In this document: one piece after another, positions 1 to 9,830 of the stretch
How the letters are laid out: the number at the start of each line of letters is the position of its first letter
Position numbering within the stretch: the first letter of the stretch is position 1
NCBI GenBank assembly: GCA_033439685.1
Contig: JAUEDM010000009.1
Location: forward strand, 558,001 to 622,000
Direction of reading: 5' to 3'
Length of the DNA stretch: 64,000 nt
Origin: Apodospora peruviana
Taxonomy: Eukaryota > Ascomycota > Sordariomycetes > Sordariales > Lasiosphaeriaceae
Made by a program: the position numbers and the translations under genes
Notes under the pieces: model-generated
The model's database searches: none
Seen by the model: only the letters and a program-made list of their open reading frames with translations
What the model was told of the DNA's origin: nothing

Positions 1-207
1 AGAAGATCACAAAAGGAATCATTGATGAGTGACAACTCTAACTTGGGTATCTATCTAAAGGAATAAAATGGTATCATCTAACCATGGACAGGGAAAAGAA
101 AGACTTTGAACGAATAAGAGAATAAGAAAGGGTTAGGGAGTGCATCAGGTAATGCCCATCGGGGAATAAGCTGCTCTCTCGACCCCTTAAACACAACACA
201 CCATCCC

Positions 208-1758
208 TCAATCCTTAGCAACCCGTCTCTTGTTAAGCCACAATCTCAGCTTAGAAAAGGCCAAATACCCACCCACCGTAACCCAGGCAGCAGAAATAGC
301 CGCCATCCCACCCACAAGCCGCGCATCGACGATCCTCGCCCGGAGGGCGTCGTTCAGGAACAGCCACCCAAAGACAGGAACCGTGCCCATTATCTGCGTG
401 CTGACATCCCCTTGTCGTCCAGATGACCCGATACCTGTCTCTGAGTCCCGTTCCGCAATAGTATCGGCCATCCTCCAAGCAACTTGATTATTGATTCTCT
501 CCCATGTTGCTTCCTCAGCCTGTCTTCGTGCATCCTCACTGAACCGCTTCCGAAGGACGGTATCCTCAGCCAAGATCACGACCTTATCCGCAAACGCGGT
601 CACCTCATCCGGTGGAACAAGATATCCCGTCTTTCCGTTCCTAACGATATCGCTCGGTCCACCTTCGTCTCTTGCCACAACAGGAACCCCGCTGGCCATC
701 GACTCGAGGACCACCAGCCCAAACGTCTCTGTGATGGAGCAGTGCAGAAAGATATCAGCAGAAGAATACGCCTCCGCTAAACTCTCGCCAACCCGGAACC
801 CAGCAAAGACGACCTTTCCCTTTTCCACTAGGTTGGTAAAAAGCTCTTTGATCTCGTTCTCGACGGCCGCGTTCCAGTTCCCACCAACAATAAACAACTT
901 GAACCCCAGCCTGCGTTCATCAAGGATCTTTGCAACCTCAGCAAGGAAGCTGAAACCTTTCTCTGCAGCCAGTCGAGCCACGCAGATGAGAATAATCTCC
1001 CCGCCAGGTGCAATTTGCTCCCGAAGGTCCTCGCTCCGTCTTCCCGGGTTGAAGAGGTCCGTGTCCACCCCGCGCTGAAGCATGTGCAGCTTATCGTCCG
1101 GCACGTCATTCTTCTCGAGATATCTGCGCACAAACCGACTTGGATAGAAAATCGTCTTGACGCTCTGGTGGCGGAAGAGAAAGCCTTGCACGCCGGCAAA
1201 TATATACACGGCAAGATCGCTGAGCGGAGGCGGGAACAGGATGGTGCAGTAGCCTGACAGATCGGTCTGGAAGTTTGCAATGATCGGGACTTGGTTTTTG
1301 GGGTGTTGTTGGCGGAGCTGGAGCATTACTTGGAAGCCAAGTGATGCTGGAGAGGCGAGGTAGATTAGGTCAGGGACAGAGCCAAAGGTGCGTCTGTAGA
1401 GCGTCGAGAGGCGGACGGGGTAGACGATGGACAGTTCGGGGTTGTAAGGTAGTGGGTAGCCTTGGATTCGGACTTCGGGGTGTTCGTCAGATGTTTCCAG
1501 ATCGGTGACGACAGCAGGAGATTTAGTCGGAACGAATGTGTTTTGTCGAGTGTGGTTGTGCGGAGCGACGACCGCCACGATGGCCCCGTTCGCGTGGAGG
1601 TGGTCGACCAGCATGAGCGTCGTCCTCGAGACGCCGTTGACAGGGCCAAAAGATTCGGTGCAGAGGAGGATGCGCTTGCCTATGAGAGAGGCTGGAAATG
1701 CTGAAAGGTCGCCATGCCCTGTGGGCTCGGCGCGCTCGACTTCGAGCTGCGAGGCCAT
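208..1758 (-). CDS. GT4-family (GT-B fold) glycosyltransferase, C-terminal membrane anchor
   Basis: A single-exon 516-aa protein. The N-terminal half opens the GT-B fold with GKRILLCTESFGPVNGVSR, typical of glycosyltransferase family 4. The C-terminal Rossmann half has the retaining-GT acidic pair in TETFGLVVLESMASGVP (about residues 341-349), followed by a GGPSDIV nucleotide-sugar loop. A hydrophobic stretch close to the C-terminus, ending in a basic tail (LNKRRVAKD), suggests a tail anchor with the enzyme facing the cytosol. Relatives include SQD2-like and mannosyl or glucosyl transferases; donor and acceptor cannot be told from sequence. The ATG at 1758 gives a family-like start. It is divergent from a UDP-glucose 6-dehydrogenase 2.4 kb away, which could supply UDP-glucuronate (inference). 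The frame is intact. Confidence 0.85.
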   Translation of the reverse strand: MASQLEVERAEPTGHGDLSAFPASLIGKRILLCTESFGPVNGVSRTTLMLVDHLHANGAIVAVVAPHNHTRQNTFVPTKSPAVVTDLETSDEHPEVRIQGYPLPYNPELSIVYPVRLSTLYRRTFGSVPDLIYLASPASLGFQVMLQLRQQHPKNQVPIIANFQTDLSGYCTILFPPPLSDLAVYIFAGVQGFLFRHQSVKTIFYPSRFVRRYLEKNDVPDDKLHMLQRGVDTDLFNPGRRSEDLREQIAPGGEIILICVARLAAEKGFSFLAEVAKILDERRLGFKLFIVGGNWNAAVENEIKELFTNLVEKGKVVFAGFRVGESLAEAYSSADIFLHCSITETFGLVVLESMASGVPVVARDEGGPSDIVRNGKTGYLVPPDEVTAFADKVVILAEDTVLRKRFSEDARRQAEEATWERINNQVAWRMADTIAERDSETGIGSSGRQGDVSTQIMGTVPVFGWLFLNDALRARIVDARLVGGMAAISAAWVTVGGYLAFSKLRLWLNKRRVAKD

Positions 1759-4134
1759 CTCGAGGGCTAATCTCGGTATATGTGAGGTTGGGTTGGGTTG
1801 GTGATTTGTCTGTTGATTGGGGTGAGCGAGGTGAAATAAATCTCGACACCGAATGCGGAAAGCCTCGACGTCTTTGACGGCTTACACGCGGGACCGACAG
1901 GTGGAGACCGCAACCCACACCAACGTTGAAGCGCAAGGCCCTCACCTCAATGGTTTATTGGGTTAGGTAAGAAAGTTTCAATGGCTGACAGTTATGGCAT
2001 AATAGAGTTTCATGGCGCATTCTTGACCTGACGTCAGGAGTAGAGACTCAGTCGTTTGTATAGACGGGGAAATAGGACATTAAGTCCAATGAGAGCGAAT
2101 GTTCGGGTTTTCTTTGTTTGACGACTTCGTCAAATGACAACGCGACATGCCAGCAGTATTGTCCAGTGTTGGGCTGGGCTGGCCCAACGTGGACAGCTAT
2201 GGTGAATGAATTGGCTTAGACTACGACTGGTGATCCTGTCAGACTTAATGGTGAGAGCACAAGACTAAGCGACTGAAAGATCTAGCCACTTGGCTAGCTT
2301 CATGTCTCGCACGATATCTGGTTGCTGGGTAAGGTATCTGCCAACCGTACCATCCACTTGTTTGTCGGGATCAGAAACGTGGGAAAGCCAGTGGGGGACG
2401 GCCTGGGTATAAATGCTCGGCTATAAGAGGTCACACTCCGTCCCATGTCATGCGGCTCACGAACCTGCTGGGACCAGATGACTTGCAGCATCCAGGCAGA
2501 ACCCCATGCGTCCAATCTCATGGGAGATCTGAACGGTAGCTTATCGTGGGGAAACCGCAAACTGTCAGACCAAGCAGGCAAGCTAGGTCCAATGAGAACG
2601 CCGCGTCCCTCCACACCGTTAAGAGTGTCAATCGAGAGGCTCCGTCAACATGCGTTGCGCTGATGAGTGAGGATCAGAGAGCTCGTGGAGGTTGTCGTGG
2701 TGGTTGGCATGGCGGGGTCAATTGGCCACCCCTGATTGGGCCTTATGGGTAGGCGCCCCGCAACTGCGAATCGGCTCACAAACTTCGGGCAACGTGCATG
2801 CCGCGGTTGGGTGTCGTTGTTTCATGGTACAGATACGTCGCGAGAACAGCAGTGTGAGGTTGATGCGCGTCATTCGGAACGCCGGTTCTACAAGTTGACG
2901 GCGGCAGTTGGCAGAAATCGGTTCAAGACAACCTGTGACCGAGGGGCAGTCAGTCCATGGCGGGGTCGTGTCATAGTTGTCGTGCCCAGGCTGAACACGA
3001 GATTTCGTCACATGGAAGCCAGAGTTACTTCCGCCGGGCGGCAACATGGCAAAGGTGTAATCACTCGACGACTGAAGGCCTGAAGGTCGCGGATGATACC
3101 AATTGTTGCGAGCATGAAGAGGGGCCCGGTGGTCTTGATTTTGGCGTGAGGTGTTGTTGAAGCGTTCAAGAAACCGAAGTGGGCACTTTCTTCTGCTGTG
3201 TTTCTTCTGAGAACTCGAGGAGGCAAAATCAGGGGTTGAAGACCGGCTGTGTGGGGGTACAATCAGCTTGAGTGATCGGTTCCGCCAAGGCGGATGTCGC
3301 GGCCAGTTGCGTCTGTGCTTTCCCATTTCAGGGGTAGCGACTCTTTCCTGGCTTCGTGTCCGTGGCAGGTGGGGAACTATCAGCACGCCACCAGGTTCTG
3401 GACGCGACTTCCCCGAATATTGGCAGCAGTGATTGGCCGCGAGGTCCCGACTTCCAGGAAGTTGCCGTTTCTCTCCACGGCGATCCAGGGCTGTCCAGGT
3501 TGCGCCCCCGGGGAAGCAGGGCGCAACCTGGGAGACTCTGCAAATCTCCGACTTTCCCTCGGAATCGTCAGTTTAATAAATCCTCCTGAACGACCTGTCT
3601 TCCTTTTCCTCCCACATTCTTTACCAATTGGATATCGGATATCGCGACTTGCCTCCGCCGGCTTATCATCACACTCATTTTGAGAGACGCTCCCTCGTTT
3701 GTATATAGGACGGTCTGCCGGTCAGCTTCGGTCTCGACCCACGCGCCCAACCTACGCGAGCATTGGCGGCCGACGGTGATCACAAACTCGAAAGCTCTAT
3801 TGAAAGCAATACAGATATCTCTTGTTCAGCAGTCGCGTCACGACACGAGACGACACCAATCGGCCAAAACGGGCTGGTCGATCACCCACACGTCTCCACA
3901 CTCGAAATGCCAGTGTCCTTGCTGCCCCTGACCCCCTAAATTTCTGCGGCTCTTCTCCACCCCCTCAATCCCTCGGGAACTCGGGGCCAATATTCCAACT
4001 TTCCTCGGCCTCCCTTGGCGCGCTAGGTCTGTCGTGTGTCCTTGCCAGGAGTAAAAAGGTTCGGTTCCTCCTGCTTTGGGCCCGGTTTGTGACCGACTCT
4101 GTTCCTAAACGCCTGAACAGTAGCGTCCCACGCC
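1759..4134. promoter_or_regulatory. Divergent intergenic region between the GT4 and UDP-glucose dehydrogenase genes
   Basis: This 2.4-kb stretch has no convincing gene; its ORFs lack codon structure and recognisable motifs. The last 500 bases before the dehydrogenase start are C/T-rich (for example around 3590-3620 and 3940-4000), as is usual for fungal promoters and 5' leaders. I see no clear TATA box. It must hold the promoters of both flanking genes. Confidence 0.5.
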
Positions 4135-6247
4135 ATGTCCTCCTCGAATTTGTTGTCGCCGTTGCCGGCAGACACTGATGTGACATTGGATGGTTCCGTG
4201 TCAACAGCCCCGACCACTCCGGATGGCAGTCTGGGCTTCAGTCCAGTTACCGACGACTTCTCGGGGAACTCGACCGTCAGAGCCCGTCTGAACGGCAGAC
4301 CTCTGTCTACAACCCTGTTCGACACCACAACACGTACTCCTCCCGTCCGAAATATTTGCTGTGTCGGCGCTGGTTATGTTGGTAAGCTCTCCACGTTTGT
4401 TATACTCACGGTTGAGACATTGAGTTAACAGCACCGTCGCAGGTGGACCTACATCGGCGGTCATCGCTCTTCACAATCCCCATATCCGCGTCACCGTGGT
4501 TGACAAGGATCCGAAACGTATTCGCCGATGGAACTCCGAACACCCCCCGATTTACGAACCCGGCTTGAACGACATTCTGCGGATTGCCCGAGATGGTGCC
4601 AAAGAATGCAGTTTTCCGAGTGAGCCAACAAAATCGCCGCTTGGCGGGTCAGAGGTCAACTCGGATATCTCGACTTCGTCCTCCGACTGCGACAGCCAAT
4701 GCGAGGGACACAGAAGCGAGACTACAACCATTGGTGCTCGGCCGCCAAATCTCTTCTTCACGACAGAGGTGGCAAAGTGCATCAGCGAAGCAGATATAGT
4801 CCTGATCGCCGTCAACACACCCACAAAATACCGTGGGAACGGTGCGGGGTCCGCCACAGACATGACTGCCTTTGAGGCCGTGACCGCTGTGGTTGCCCAG
4901 CATGCACGACCAGGTGCCACAATTGTCGAGAAATCTACGGTCCCCTGCCGCACGGCGCAGTTCGTGCAGGACACGCTTGCGCTTCACCGGCCGAATGTTC
5001 ACTTCGAGGTCCTCAGCAACCCCGAGTTTCTCGCTGCGGGTACCGCGATAAAGGACCTTCTCAACGCTGACCGGATCTTGATCGGGTCGAACGCAACGCC
5101 AACAGGACAGCGGGCCTCGGCAGCGCTGGCGTCAGTTTACGAAAGCTGGATTCCACGGGAGCGAATTATCACAACCAATGTGTTTAGCTCTGAACTCGCC
5201 AAACTGGTAGCAAACTCTATGCTTGCCCAGCGAATCAGCAGTATCAACTCTATCGCCGCGGTGTGTGAGGCAACTGGTGCGGATGTTGATGAGGTGGCCA
5301 AGGCGATTGGTGCTGACCCTCGCATCGGCAGCAAGTTCCTCAAGGCCGGCATCGGCTTCGGAGGAAGCTGCTTCAAGAAGGACGTGTTGAGTTTGGCATA
5401 CCTAGCCGAAAGCTTGCGGTTACCCGAGGTTGCCGAGTATTGGCGGGGCGTCATCATGATGAACGAGTTCGCTCGCGACCGCTTTTCTGCGCGCGTCGTG
5501 CGCTGTCTAAACAACACGCTGGTGGGAAAGAAGCTCACAGTTCTTGGTTATGCGTTCAAGAAGGACACGAACGACACGAGAGAGTCCCCAGCCGTCGAGA
5601 TCATCCGGATCCTGGCCGAGGAGGGGCCACGAGAAATTGCCATCTACGACCCCTGCTGCGTTCCGATACAGATGGAGGAGGAAATAAGCCGCTTCCTCGG
5701 TCCGGACATGCTACGCAGCAACGGCGGGCCAGTGGTGGTATATGCGGACGCCTATGAGGCTTGCAATGCGGCCGACGCGCTGCTCATCACGACCGAGTTT
5801 GACGAGTTCAAAACCTCGACGATCTCGACAACAGCCGACCCAGTTCCTTCCCCGTCGGTGGTACAGGCAAAGGCCGGTCCGGCCGATCCGCGACCGTTCA
5901 AGAGTCTCGAACCCACCGAGAGTGATTTCCTGGCCCTGCACGCCTACATGGTCAAGTCGTCCACCAATACCACCTTGGCCTTGCCCGAGAAGGACCCCTT
6001 CAACCGGTTCAACCCCATGCCCGATTGCAGTGAAGACTGCCCCGACTGCCAGCTTCAGAAGCTTACGGGCGTCGCTGGTTACGGAGCAAGCCAAGGTCAT
6101 ATCTCGAAGGGTCGGCTCGACTGGCGAAAGATCCACTATCACATGCGCAAGCCGCATTGGCTGTTTGACGGCCGGCGTGTGGTGGATATTTCGACGATGG
6201 AGAAGCTTGGTTTCCGTGTGGAGAGTGTCGGCCGCCAGGGTCGGTAG
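4135..6247 (+). CDS. UDP-glucose 6-dehydrogenase (two exons)
   Basis: Oxidises UDP-glucose to UDP-glucuronate with two NAD+. The model is exon 4135-4381, intron 4382-4442 (GTAAGC...GCAG) and exon 4443-6247, 683 aa. Splicing creates the NAD-binding motif GAGYVGGPT, with the intron falling inside it. VNTPTK and NPEFLAAGTAIKDLL follow, then the central helix region, and GFGGSCFKKD carries the catalytic Cys at about residue 392. AFKKDTNDTRESP marks the C-terminal UDP-binding domain. The protein is longer than the ~490-aa animal enzyme. It has an N-terminal Ser/Thr-rich extension of about 70 residues, a Ser-rich insert at about residues 133-187 and a C-terminal insert and tail with CSEDCPDCQ. The key Cys, Lys and Asp residues are present. 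The family call is secure. Confidence 0.95.
4382..4442 (+). other. Intron inside the NAD-binding motif of UDP-glucose dehydrogenase
   Basis: A 61-nt phase-1 intron with donor GTAAGC and acceptor CGCAG. Removing it joins GAGYVG to GPTSAV, which is the conserved dinucleotide-binding motif, so the splice is well supported. Confidence 0.9.
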
Positions 6248-7538
6248 ATCAAAGACATCGTCGTGAACTTTTGAGTTATGGGTCATGTGCATTTTAAGTT
6301 GGTTTTGGTGTCTGGGGGTTGACAGTGGTTGGTTGTTTAGAAAGCGGACAGCATGAGGCATCAAGGACGGAATTTCCGGGTTAAGTGAGCGATTAAGCTT
6401 GACATATGTATTTGGATTTAGACTTTTGGATGAGAGTTTCCTGGATATCGGACTGTTGCTTTTGGAAAGCATGTCTTGGGTAATTTCTGTATATATATAT
6501 ATATATATATAGATATAATTTAATGGGTTCCCATCTTATCTTGTAGCTCACCTGTGTACAGCCGATTAGCGTCCAGTCTAAACTTTGAAGCACCCGGGTC
6601 GGCAAGGTTGAGTCGAGGTAGATGGCATGTTGTTGGAATAGTGTTTTGTCTATCCGCGGAGCCGTTCGTGGCGCTGTCCGTTGTAACTCTATTTTATATT
6701 AACTTGGAAAGCCAATCGGGCATGTGATCAAAAGTCTCCATCATCATCCCCGTGCAAATGCCTGGAGGAAGTCAAACAACTTTTTCGCTCAGCGATCAGT
6801 GCCGCGAATAACTGGATTCGTTTATTTCTCTCCTCGATGATCTCTCGTGTTACCTCGTATCGTCTCCAGTCTCCCGTGCCCGGTTTTGCATGCAATCCAC
6901 CTCCAACTTTCCACCCACCCCTGCTTTCCCCAGTTCTTTTTGTTCCCAGATTTGAGATTCCCGATGTGTGACAACCGCCAAGCATCGTGTCTCCACTCTC
7001 CGGGGATCAAACTCGGCGAAAACTCCACATTAACAGCAACATGATTGGCTTTGGGCTTTTGTCATTGTGTTTGGCGTCTCCATTCTCCAGACTTACCATC
7101 ACTGCGGTCGAATGCCGTTACCAACAACAACAGGGCCAGGCACTGTTGACTGCCGATCGGCATCCACACCACCTACCACTTTACCCAGGTTCTGCCTGGC
7201 AATGCTACCCTCAAGTGTCTGGCCATTCGTCGGCCGAGATGTTGTGCTCCCCGAACAAAAACAGGATCGGCAGTGCCCGGTGGAGAGATCGCGACGTACG
7301 CGTGCTACGGCTCCGTACGGTATCTCGCTTGCCGAGTCTCGTGGCTAGGGAGTGACGATCTTGTACTCTTTTTGGGTTCACGATAATCTCACGCAAGTCA
7401 TTCATCGGGTCGCTACTAACGTCCATGATGACGATGATTGTCCCTGTTAACATATAGATCCGTCCCACCTCCCAACCGCCTTCCTTCACTTGACTCCTTG
7501 AGCCAGCAACAGCAACCGACACTCGTTCAACAGCCACA
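6248..7538. other. Intergenic: 3' side of the dehydrogenase and promoter of the GMC gene
   Basis: No gene is supported. A TA microsatellite lies at 6490-6511. The 100 bases before the next start are C/A-rich (CAACAGCCACAATG at the start), a normal fungal leader. ORFs here look random. Confidence 0.6.
6490..6511. repeat. (TA)11 microsatellite
   Basis: A perfect run of alternating T and A, about 240 bases after the dehydrogenase stop, in the presumed 3' flank. Confidence 0.95.
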
Positions 7539-9470
7539 ATGCCTTCCCTAAGGCGCATCGCCGCCGTCGCCCTCTCCCTTCACGTCGCGCAAGCCGTCAC
7601 CCTAAAAGGCTATGAATACGTAGTCGTCGGCTCCGGCGCCGGCGGGGGGCCACTGGCAGCCCGTTTGGCCCTAGCAGGCCACAAGACCCTCCTCATCGAA
7701 GCGGGGCCCGACCATGGGGCGAGTGTCAATTACACCGTCCCGGGCTACAGTGCAAAAATGACCGAAGACCCGGCCGCCGCGTGGGATTTCTTTGTCCGCC
7801 ATTACTCCGATGACACCCGCCAAGCGCGCGACTGGAAGACGAGCTACGATACCCCCTCCGGCGAAGTATACACCGGCCTCACACCACCGCGCGGCTCGAA
7901 AATGAAAGGCGTGCTGTATCCCCGGTCCGGCACACTGGGCGGATGTACGGCGCACAACGCTTTGATCGCCGTGTACCCGCACCAATCCGATTTCAGTTAC
8001 ATCGCCATGCTGACCGGTGACGACGGCTGGTCGCCGGCCAACATGCGACAGCATTTCGTCAGCATGGAGAAGAAGCGGTATTATACCGGCATCGGAAGGG
8101 GGCACGGGAGTAACGGGTGGCTGACGACGGAATTGACACCTCTCACTGTCCCGCTGAAGGATCCACAGATGTTGAGTCTGTTGACCGGGGGCGCGTTTGC
8201 TCTCGGCAACTTGACCGATCAGGTTGTTAATCTCGCGACATTGTTGGCGGGCGATCTAAATGCCGATTCTGTGCTGAGGGATCAACATGACGCGTATTAT
8301 CAGATTCCGATCAGTACTGATGATCATGCGCGTACCGGGTCAAGGGAGTTCGTGCTTGCAGTCAGGGACGCGAAGAATCGCGATGGCAGCAAGAAATATC
8401 CGCTTGATGTGCGGTTGAACTGTCATGTTACCAAGGTGACGTTTGACAAGAGCAAGCCGCCACGGGCGACGGGTGTTGAGTTTTTGGATGGGGAACATCT
8501 TTATCGTGCTAGTCCGCTTTCGAGTTACAGGAAGGGAGTCCCCGGGTCTGCGAGCGCGAGCAGGGAGGTGATCATTTCGGCTGGAACCTACAACAGTCCG
8601 CAGATCCTCAAGCTGTCTGGTATCGGGCCAAAGGCAGAGCTGAAGAAGTTCAAGATTCCTGTTGTCGTTGACTTGCCTGGGGTTGGGACGAACCTGCAGG
8701 ATCACTACGAGATCTCTGTGCAGGCAAAAGTGCCCGTCAACTGGCCCGCCCTGAAGGGATGCACCTTCAAGAGTGAGGCAGATCCATGCCTGGACAGATG
8801 GCAGCGGCCCATTCTTGGGGACCGGGGCACGTATGCCTCTCCTGGCTTCGCGGCAACAATGCTCTACAAATCGAGCGCCTCGACGGACAACAGCTACGAC
8901 ATCTTTGCGTTCGGCGGCCCCGTCAACTTTAGGGGGTATTACCCCAACTACAGCAACGACATCGCCGGCCCGGAGGGTGACAACCTGAACTGGTGGAGCT
9001 GGGCGATCCTCAAAGCGCATCCCCGAAACACCGCCGGTTCTGTGACACTCCGGTCGGCGGATCCGCTTGATGTTCCGGATATTGTGTACAACTACTTCGA
9101 TACGGGGTCCGGAGACTACGATAAAGATCTGGATGCTATGACGGAGGCGATCAAGCTGAGCAGGGACGCGCTGAAGAGGCAGCTTGTTCCTACAAAGGAG
9201 GTCTTGCCTGGCAAGGAGAAGCAGAGCGAGGCGGAGATCAAGCAGTATATCAAGGATGGGAGCTGGGGTCATCATGCTAGTTGTACGTGCCCCATTGGCA
9301 AGGATGGGGATCCAATGGCTGTGTTGGATTCGAAGTTCAGGGTGAGGGGGGTCAAGGGGCTGCGGGTTGTTGATGCGAGTGTTTATCCCAGGATTCCGGG
9401 GACGTTTACGGCTGTGAGCACGTATATTGTTGCCGAGAAGGCGGCGGTGGATATTTTGAGCGAGCTTTAG
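7539..9470 (+). CDS. Secreted GMC-family FAD oxidoreductase
   Basis: A single-exon 643-aa protein with a signal peptide (about residues 1-19, MPSLRRIAAVALSLHVAQA). The FAD-binding VVGSGAGGGPLAARLA follows, then IEAGP. PRSGTLGGCTAHNALI matches GMC signature 1 and SAGTYNSPQILKLSGIGP matches signature 2. C-terminal GHHASCTCPIG carries the conserved catalytic His, and LRVVDASVYPRIPG the second FAD contact. The usual His/Asn-Pro of the last motif appears as GTFTAVST, so the second catalytic residue is not the canonical one. The family includes glucose, aryl-alcohol and choline-type oxidases and dehydrogenases; the substrate is unknown. The product is probably extracellular. The frame is intact. 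Confidence 0.92.
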   Translation: MPSLRRIAAVALSLHVAQAVTLKGYEYVVVGSGAGGGPLAARLALAGHKTLLIEAGPDHGASVNYTVPGYSAKMTEDPAAAWDFFVRHYSDDTRQARDWKTSYDTPSGEVYTGLTPPRGSKMKGVLYPRSGTLGGCTAHNALIAVYPHQSDFSYIAMLTGDDGWSPANMRQHFVSMEKKRYYTGIGRGHGSNGWLTTELTPLTVPLKDPQMLSLLTGGAFALGNLTDQVVNLATLLAGDLNADSVLRDQHDAYYQIPISTDDHARTGSREFVLAVRDAKNRDGSKKYPLDVRLNCHVTKVTFDKSKPPRATGVEFLDGEHLYRASPLSSYRKGVPGSASASREVIISAGTYNSPQILKLSGIGPKAELKKFKIPVVVDLPGVGTNLQDHYEISVQAKVPVNWPALKGCTFKSEADPCLDRWQRPILGDRGTYASPGFAATMLYKSSASTDNSYDIFAFGGPVNFRGYYPNYSNDIAGPEGDNLNWWSWAILKAHPRNTAGSVTLRSADPLDVPDIVYNYFDTGSGDYDKDLDAMTEAIKLSRDALKRQLVPTKEVLPGKEKQSEAEIKQYIKDGSWGHHASCTCPIGKDGDPMAVLDSKFRVRGVKGLRVVDASVYPRIPGTFTAVSTYIVAEKAAVDILSEL

Positions 9471-9830
9471 GGGCAGGAGTTGGTTCAATGTAGAGTAATG
9501 ATAATACACTGTTGATCGTAGTATTTGCTCGCACCTCTGCATGTTTGTACCCGTCCCCATGGCAGAGCAAGTGTGAGGTTGGCCGCGTGGGCGCGCACTG
9601 TCAATCCGTCTCCGCTCGCCGCGGCGCTGTTCCCGTAGACCGGCAACCGTCGTAGTAAGTCCGAAAGAGGGATGAAGAATAACCAACCGGTTTTCCAAAT
9701 TAAGCATATATACACAGTTGAAAAACACAGCGGGTATTATACGGAAAAAAAGCGATGGTATCTTCGATTAAAAGCGGGAAGGTGTTCAAGCCGAAAAAAA
9801 CAGATATCTTAATAAAAGCTAAACCCCCTA

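Noticed and set aside
5711..6472. 253-codon minus-strand ORF
   Set aside because: Antisense to the end of UDP-glucose dehydrogenase; no family signal.
8340..9728. 462-codon minus-strand ORF
   Set aside because: Antisense to the GMC oxidoreductase, no motifs; a shadow of codon bias.
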